A stretch of DNA of 64,000 nucleotides from Verpa conica (lineage: Eukaryota; Ascomycota; Pezizomycetes; Pezizales; Morchellaceae): assembly GCA_033030425.1 (NCBI GenBank), contig JAUFSD010000024.1:434001-498000 (forward strand), written 5' to 3'. The position numbers and the translations under genes are program-made. The notes under the pieces are model-generated. The model saw only the letters and a list, made by a program, of their open reading frames with translations, searched no databases and was not told the DNA's origin. Positions 58,158 to 64,000 of the stretch are shown one piece after another. Positions within the stretch are counted from its first letter, which is position 1. Each line of letters opens with the position of its first letter.

Positions 58158-58868
58158 CTATGCTGGTGGCGGGTGACGCCTTACAGGGGGTGAACGTGTA
58201 CCTGAGACATCTTCGCTGAGCAAAAACCGAGGGAAAAAACTAAAGGGAGTCCTGGACTGGGCTGGTCACGGAAGTCCTAAACCGTTTTTTTTCTCTCGGA
58301 TAATGTGACCAACACCCGGTTCTATGGTGGCGCCCAAAACAGACCTGTCTTACGTTGTGCACGTACTCATCAAGAAAAGCACTTCAACATCTGTCATATC
58401 CTCCAAAGGAAGTTCCACGAGGAAATCTCCAACCGCTCGACTCTGCAAAATGCACTTTACTGGAGTACTGTAAAAAGTACCCTTAGAGCGACCCACCTCG
58501 GGCACGCCAACAATATATTACCCATATCTTTGTGTGTACGTTGTTCTTGGGAGTCTAGTCCCCACGTAGTTACATTATATAGCTCAACCTAATCGCAACT
58601 TGCTGGTTTCTTCCTCCTCTATGTCCTCAATGCCGACTCAGTCATCTTATAATCGCAGAATATCGGTTTCTCGACTTACATGAAATTGCTTTCTTCTTAG
58701 GTCTTCTTTCTCTTTGCTATCTGTAACGCAGCTACTAGATCTTTACAGTCTCCACTTTTATTGGATTGACTTAATCCAGAACCCTCCAATATTTTGACAG
58801 TTGGGCAGCACAAATTGAACCTCGACAGCGATAGATCTCGTCTTGTGGTAGCGTGGACTGAGCCAAAG

Positions 58869-61800
58869 ATGTTTTCGTCATCATATCCTCGGAGGAACTC
58901 TTCAAGTTCAGCCTCAGGTGCTCGGCCATTGCTAGAACCACAGTCACATCGGCAACAGAAGAACCGTGAAGGCGATCTGGAATTTGGAACTCCTCGTACA
59001 AATTTCCGGCGCACTTTAACATTTCATTCAGACTCTGTCCCTATTTCCAGGTCACCACCATCCCCACCAACCCTGATGGGCAAACAGAATGCTCGCTCCT
59101 TCTTGCACAGCTCCTACCATGACTCTCAGAACGGTTTGTACCCTTGTTTATATAGATACTAGCTTTGGAAAATTTCTGACTAAACCATGAATATAGACTC
59201 TGATAAACTTCCATGGCCACAGTATTCATCGTCTGGAGTTCGTGAGCATACAGCCGAGCTTGCGAGTCTAGTACTGTCAGATGTCAATTCTATTCACAGT
59301 GGTACACCACCCTTCAGGGTAATCTCTTCATCTCATTCGAATGTTACTCCCGAAAATGGGTTCCTGGCTGGTAGCTTTAATAGGGCAAATGGTCGTCTGT
59401 TCCTTTCTCCAAGGAGCACAGGCATTATAAGCGAAGTATCTGAGCCTACGACACCGGATGAGTTAGCAGGAACAACAAAAGGGATGTCGTATCTAACGCA
59501 TCTATTGCGAAATTCACCACCAGAAAATAGTTCGGAGATAAAACCTTTGTCAAACCCTCCCAGTCAGCAACCGGAGGTGGGCGATATCAATTATGATTCT
59601 CCTCAGTTGAATGAGCAGTCATTCCTGCTCCCAAAAGCGTGTCCCGAGGTTACCGAAAGGAGAGGCTACGACACTATTCCAGAAGATAGCAGAGATGTCG
59701 GATTCCAGAATAAGTCCCGACAAGTACCAAAGATTAGTATCAAAGAGGCAATCACCTGGCCCAAGAAAAAGGGGTTGAGTGCTGTCAAAAATGCATTTGA
59801 CCATAAGATATGGAGCAAGCAGGACATTTGGGAACAAGGGGTAGTAAAAACAGCAAAATGTCTTCCCGCGGTATTCTTGGGACTTCTACTAAATGTATTG
59901 GATGGTTTATCGTATGGTATGGCCAAGCTTTATATTTCATTGGAGAAATACAGACTGATAACCAGATAGGGATGATTTTATTCCCCCTTGGCCATGATAT
60001 TTTCAGCAGTCTTGGTCCAGATGGTCTTTCAATATTTTATGTGAGCTGTATAGTGTCACAACTTGTATATTCATGCGGCGGAAGTGTATTCAAGGGTGGG
60101 GTTGGTTCTGAGATGGTTAGTTTCAGACATCTTCACCGAAGTTGAATCATTTATCTTATTATTCTCGGTTCCTCACTCCTATCAAGTTGCTAATTCATGA
60201 TAGATCGAGGTTGTCCCTTTTTTCCATAAAATGGCTATTACAATCCTTAACAGGATCGGTGAAGACAACCCCAAAAGTGTTTTAGCAACCACAGTCGTTT
60301 CCTACGCTCTTAGTTCCATTCTCACAGGTGTCGTTTTCTTTGGACTTGGTTCCATGAGACTTGGTTCATTAATTGGATTCTTTCCGAGACATATCCTAGT
60401 TGGTTGTATAGGTGGTGTCGGGTGGTTTCTTGTTGCAACAGGCCTCGAAGTTTCTGCAAGGCTTGAGGGCAATCTGAATTACGACTTACCAACATTGCAT
60501 AAGCTTTTCGATCCCGCGACCTTTGCCCTTTGGATCATACCTTTATTACTCGCCATGTTCTTGATATTTTGTCAAAAGTTTATCAAATGGCCGTTATTCG
60601 TGCCTCTATACTTTATTTTTATTCCTACGCTATTCTTTACTATCGTCGCAGCGGTTCCGCAACTTAATATTGCTACTTTAAGAGAGAATGGGTGGCTATT
60701 TGACGCTCCTGCGGATAATGTGCCGTTTTGGCATTTTTACACTCTCTATGGTAGGTACCTTGAAAAATATCTCCGGCTCATTAATCTCCTCTCTCTCTCA
60801 ATGGTACAATTTTAACGGTTAACTAACACTGTATCTCTTATAGACTTTAAGGAAGTAGACTGGAGGGCATTACTTAGCACAGTACCAGCGATGTTTGCCT
60901 TGACATTCTTTGGGATATTACATGTTCCGATAAATGTTCCGGCCCTAGGAGTATCCACCGGAGAAGATAATGTCGATGTAAACAGAGAACTTATTGCGCA
61001 TGGAATCTCCAATGCACTTTCCGGTCTTGTAGGCAGCATCCAGAACTACCTTGTTTATACCAACAGTATCCTATTTATACGGAGTGGAGGTGATAGTAGA
61101 ATTGCTGGCGTCATGCTCGCCTTTGGGACGGCAGGTATTATGGTGATGGGACCTGCAGTAATTGGCTATATACCTATCATGGTTGTTGGTTCACTTATTT
61201 TCTTACTTGGGATAGAACTATTGCGAGAAGCACTTTATGATACATGGGGGAAGTTATCTAAACTTGAGTACCTTACGGTACGTCCATTTTTTTTATTTTT
61301 ATACAACCTCCTACTTTAAATATTAACTGATCATTCAGATTTGCATAATCGTTGTCACAATGGGCGCCTGGGATTTTGTGATTGGTATTGTTACTGGTAT
61401 CATCTTGGCTTGCATGTCCTTCGTTGTGCAGACCTCGCAAAAATCTGCGATTCGTGCATCCTATTCTGGGGTTTTTGCTCGCTCGACAGTTCGACGTCAT
61501 CCAATTCAACAGCGGTTTTTGCGTAAAGTTGGCCGTCAAATTCAGGTATATAAACTTGCTGGGTATATTTTCTTTGGTACCGTTTCGTCCGTCGAGAATA
61601 CAATCCGAAATCTTCTTAAAGAGCAGAATTTCGATGCTCAACCGATACGATACTTGATCATTGATGTTGGGAATGTCACTGGTATCGATTTTTCAGCAGC
61701 TGAAGCGTTTACTCGAATGCGGAGGCTTTTGGGTGCCCGGAAAGTAGAAATGATCCTATCTGGAGTAAAACCAGATGATGAGGTTGGTAGAGGATTGAGA

Positions 61801-62829
61801 GCAGTTGGTCTTTGGGGTGATAACGATAAACTACAAGTCTTTGAAGATTTAAACGCAGCCCTTGAGTCGTGCGAAAACGAGTTCCTCTCTGCACTTTACC
61901 GCCAACGCGATGAAATTACTAGGCGGGAGGGCAATGAGAGAGCTACGTATCTCGGTAAGTTGAGTTAGTTCTACCAATATGGCTAATTTCTAACAATATA
62001 GATGTTCCAAACAAGAACTCTAGCCCTAGCCTAATTAGCGGAGATGTGTCACTAAACTCTCCACGGTGGAATCTGATACATCAAGCAGCAACCTCAACCC
62101 TTAAGGATGAGGAGACTGTCCAGTCTTCAAAATGGCAGAACTTCAAGCAGCCACTTCCGTTGATATTGCAGATCTTTTCAGAGATGACCGAAAAGAACGA
62201 AGATTTTTGGTTCAAGGCAGTACCATTTTTTGTGAGAAGAGAATACCTAGAAGGGACAGTTCTATTTCGGCGAGGGGTAGGCAATACAAACATATCTTAA
62301 AACAGGGTTCTTGTTCCCAGGCTAAACTTTTATAGGACAAATCTACCGAGTTTTATCTTCTGGAAGAAGGCATATTCGTCGCAGAGTATGACCTGGAGCA
62401 GGGTAAATTTTCTGAGAGTATAGTAGCTGGTAAATTTGTCCAGAGTGGAGCTCTATATAATTATTTTTAACAAGGGCTAGGGACCACTTGCGGGGAGTTG
62501 CCGTTCTTTTCTGAAACACACCGAACTGCCAACATGTTCGCTGAAAAATATACAGTGGCGTGGGTGCTTGATGAAGGCAACTGGCAATTACTACAAGATA
62601 AGCAGCCAGATGTAGCCAAGGAACTTCTGAAGCTGTCGTTGAAGCTTACGAGCGAGCGTATGGGAGCTATTACCAGGTATTTAGTGCCCCACCACCATTT
62701 CAATTATTATCTAGTTATCATTCGCTATCCCGCATGTTATCCCATACCATGTGGCCTTCAAATTGTTTCACAATAAGCTAACGGCACAAAAACCTGTTCC
62801 ACAGCTACGTCTTGACGAGTGCTGGTTAA
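58869..62829 (+). CDS. SulP/SLC26 transporter with STAS and cyclic-nucleotide-binding domains (Vsb1-like)
   Basis: There are ten exons: 58869-59133, 59197-59916, 59970-60115, 60204-60750, 60844-61277, 61339-61954, 62002-62276, 62336-62429, 62481-62676 and 62805-62829, giving 1105 residues. A disordered cytosolic N-terminus (~300 residues) precedes a SulP membrane domain at ~310-725 ([58 protein letters not shown]). A STAS domain follows at ~770-890 ([20 protein letters not shown]). A cNMP-binding-like domain is at ~965-1090 ([39 protein letters not shown]). This order matches yeast Ygr125w/Vsb1, linked to basic amino-acid storage in the vacuole, and other fungal proteins labelled sulfate transporters. 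Vacuolar membrane location and amino-acid substrate are inferred from that homologue. The first exon is supported by the junction [12 protein letters not shown], but a further upstream exon is possible. Confidence 0.9.
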
Positions 62830-63120
62830 TGGAACTGTATCGACACAATAAGGCTCACCATCTAAGAAACATTAGTACTAGGGCTAGTGATAGGAGGTAG
62901 GGGGAGTTGATTAGTAGATATAATTAGCAAATAAAATGGGAATATATGGACAATCACGATGAATATTTCCGTTTGGGTTCTTTCATTGTATATCATGGGG
63001 TCCATGGGTCACCTTTACTACACATAGTAGGGTTTATTATCAAAATAAATTCTTATAGCATCGTACTTACTGTGGGGCTTTCGCGGGCATTACATTTATT
63101 ATATTTTTTACTTTTTATTT

Positions 63121-63187
63121 TTAAATCAAGGAATATTTTATTTCTGGGTGCAAAACCAAACATGCAGTTATAAACTATAGCCTAACC
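63121..63187 (-). repeat. Interspersed repeat fragment, copy B
   Basis: It contains TTTCTGGGTGCAAAACC and CATGCAGTTATAAACTATAG, parallel to the segment at 33301-33372. It is preceded by a T/A-rich run, as in copy A. Confidence 0.4.
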
Positions 63188-63374
63188 ATGGACATTGCAT
63201 TGCGTATATAGTTTGGTATCCCTTGGGTCGGCGTAGTTAACCTAACGCTATAGAAGGGGTGCATATTTATGTACTTGTTTGGAAAACTGGCCGTTGGCAT
63301 TCATGTAATCGCCGACGGTTAACGGTTATTTTCCCCGCCGATCGCTAATGTGGCGGTTTATGAGTGTACTAGTA

Positions 63375-63543
63375 CAGTCACACCTCACTATAAGAAAAAC
63401 CTTGCTGTAAGAACCTTTTTCCAGATCCATTTGGCATTCTCCACACTAAAATTACCCTTTATATAAGGGATGTCTTCGGAAAACGTAGTATAAGCAACGA
63501 AATTGGGTGAATACTTGGTATTTCTTATAGCGAGGTGCAACTG
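63375..63543. mobile_element. 169-bp MITE with pogo/Tigger-like ends and TA target duplication
   Basis: The left end CAGTCACACCTCACTATAAG and the reverse complement of the right end CAGTTGCACCTCGCTATAAG match for about 27 bases with four mismatches. TA flanks both ends (63373-63374, 63544-63545). The ends also match those of the 55762-55945 element (CAGTYGCACCTCGCTAT), so both were probably moved by the same Tc1/mariner-pogo type transposase. No coding capacity. Confidence 0.8.
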
Positions 63544-64000
63544 TATTTTTTCAAAACTTTCGATTACGTTTCCACAGCGGGTCCAGGCGATTTAAACGGG
63601 CGCTAGCGAGGAGCAGCCAAGACAATATGTCCGTGCCCGAGACCCCTGTAACAACCCATAGCCAAATCCGGGTATGGGAAATTAAGAATGGGCAATTCTC
63701 CAGTGCGCAGAGCGGTATATGGACAGTTGAGGTTAGTGTAAGCCGCCCTAGAATTAAAAAAAAACAGCACAGAAAGGTACCAAAATACAGTGCCCCAAGA
63801 GTGCTATACATTGCTATGGTCCATCTGCGTGCATTATGTCATGTACGTTAGGAGTAGGTACCAGACTGGCAGACATACCAGTATCTCATCCTAAGGTTTA
63901 AAAGGGAGGGTGAATGTGCACATATGGCTCTGAAAACCTGCTTTGAATAATGCGAGGATGGATGCACGAGCCAAAAGCGTTTCCTTGCATCGCCGATACT

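Larger units (their letters stand above)
54915..58868. other. 4-kb intergenic region with MITE and AT-rich repeats
   Basis: No gene is supported. It contains a MITE-like element (55762-55945), an (AT)n run at about 56684-56702, and a perfect 20-bp palindrome at 58138-58157. A plus-strand frame at 57305-57709 (134 codons) and another at 58305-58592 (95 codons) have no recognisable features. The last ~200 bases are the promoter/leader of the transporter gene. Confidence 0.5.
62830..64000. other. 3' flank and intergenic region at the window end
   Basis: It contains an interspersed repeat fragment (63121-63187) and a MITE (63375-63543). Opposed short frames at 63550-63850 (74-86 codons) show no family features. 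No gene is supported. Confidence 0.5.

Overview
The window is nuclear DNA of a filamentous ascomycete (Pezizomycotina; a Pezizomycetes-like lineage is possible but not provable here). The reasons are short GT-AG introns, mostly 48-90 nt with CTAAC/CTAAT branch points, and fungus-specific genes: a Gcn4/CPC1-type bZIP, Pex20, Whi2, an FMF-1/Ste11-type HMG regulator and a Vsb1-like transporter. Gene islands alternate with AT-rich spacers that carry simple repeats and remnants of small DNA transposons. There is no bacterial-type operon, CRISPR array or rRNA, and I found no convincing tRNA.

Layout. 0.1-0.9 kb: a disordered hypothetical protein (-). 1-6 kb: AT-rich spacer with a degenerate GC-rich repeat family, leading into the leader of a GID4/Vid24 E3-ligase receptor (+, 6.4-7.5 kb). 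9.3-18.1 kb: one 11-exon gene (+) for a protein of about 2700 residues, with two sacsin-type HSP90-like ATPase modules and a C-terminal BTB/POZ domain. 18.7 kb: a long foldback. 19.5-20.3 kb: a CPC1/Gcn4 bZIP (-) with a long leader holding two uORFs. 21-27 kb: spacer containing a 0.93-kb TA-flanked inverted-repeat element. 27.1-28.6 kb: Whi2-like (-). 29.5-30.4 kb: PEX20 (-), divergent from short-form RNase Z (31.1-32.4 kb, +). 34.6-35.8 kb: Caf40/Rcd1 (-). 37.7-40.9 kb: Kin1/MARK-type kinase (-), divergent from a GPATCH1/TOUGH-type G-patch protein (42.3-44.6 kb, +). 45.5-48.1 kb: DDT/WHIM-PHD chromatin protein (+). 51.4-53.0 kb: HMG-box sexual regulator (+). 54.1-54.9 kb: GINS subunit Psf1 (+). 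58.9-62.8 kb: SulP/SLC26-STAS-cyclic-nucleotide-binding transporter resembling Vsb1 (+).

The genes do not form a pathway cluster. Several are parts of conserved machinery: GID ligase, CCR4-NOT, GINS, peroxisome import, tRNA 3' processing and spliceosome. Nutrient and stress sensing recurs (GID4, CPC1, Whi2, vacuolar transporter), which may be coincidence. The most unusual item is the sacsin-BTB fusion, whose reading frame stays intact across ten introns. Next are the uORF-bearing, ATG-poor leader of the bZIP gene and a set of MITE-like elements, two of which share pogo/Tigger-like ends.

Exon borders were placed by eye from splice signals, frame continuity and family conservation. All multi-exon models given close in frame.
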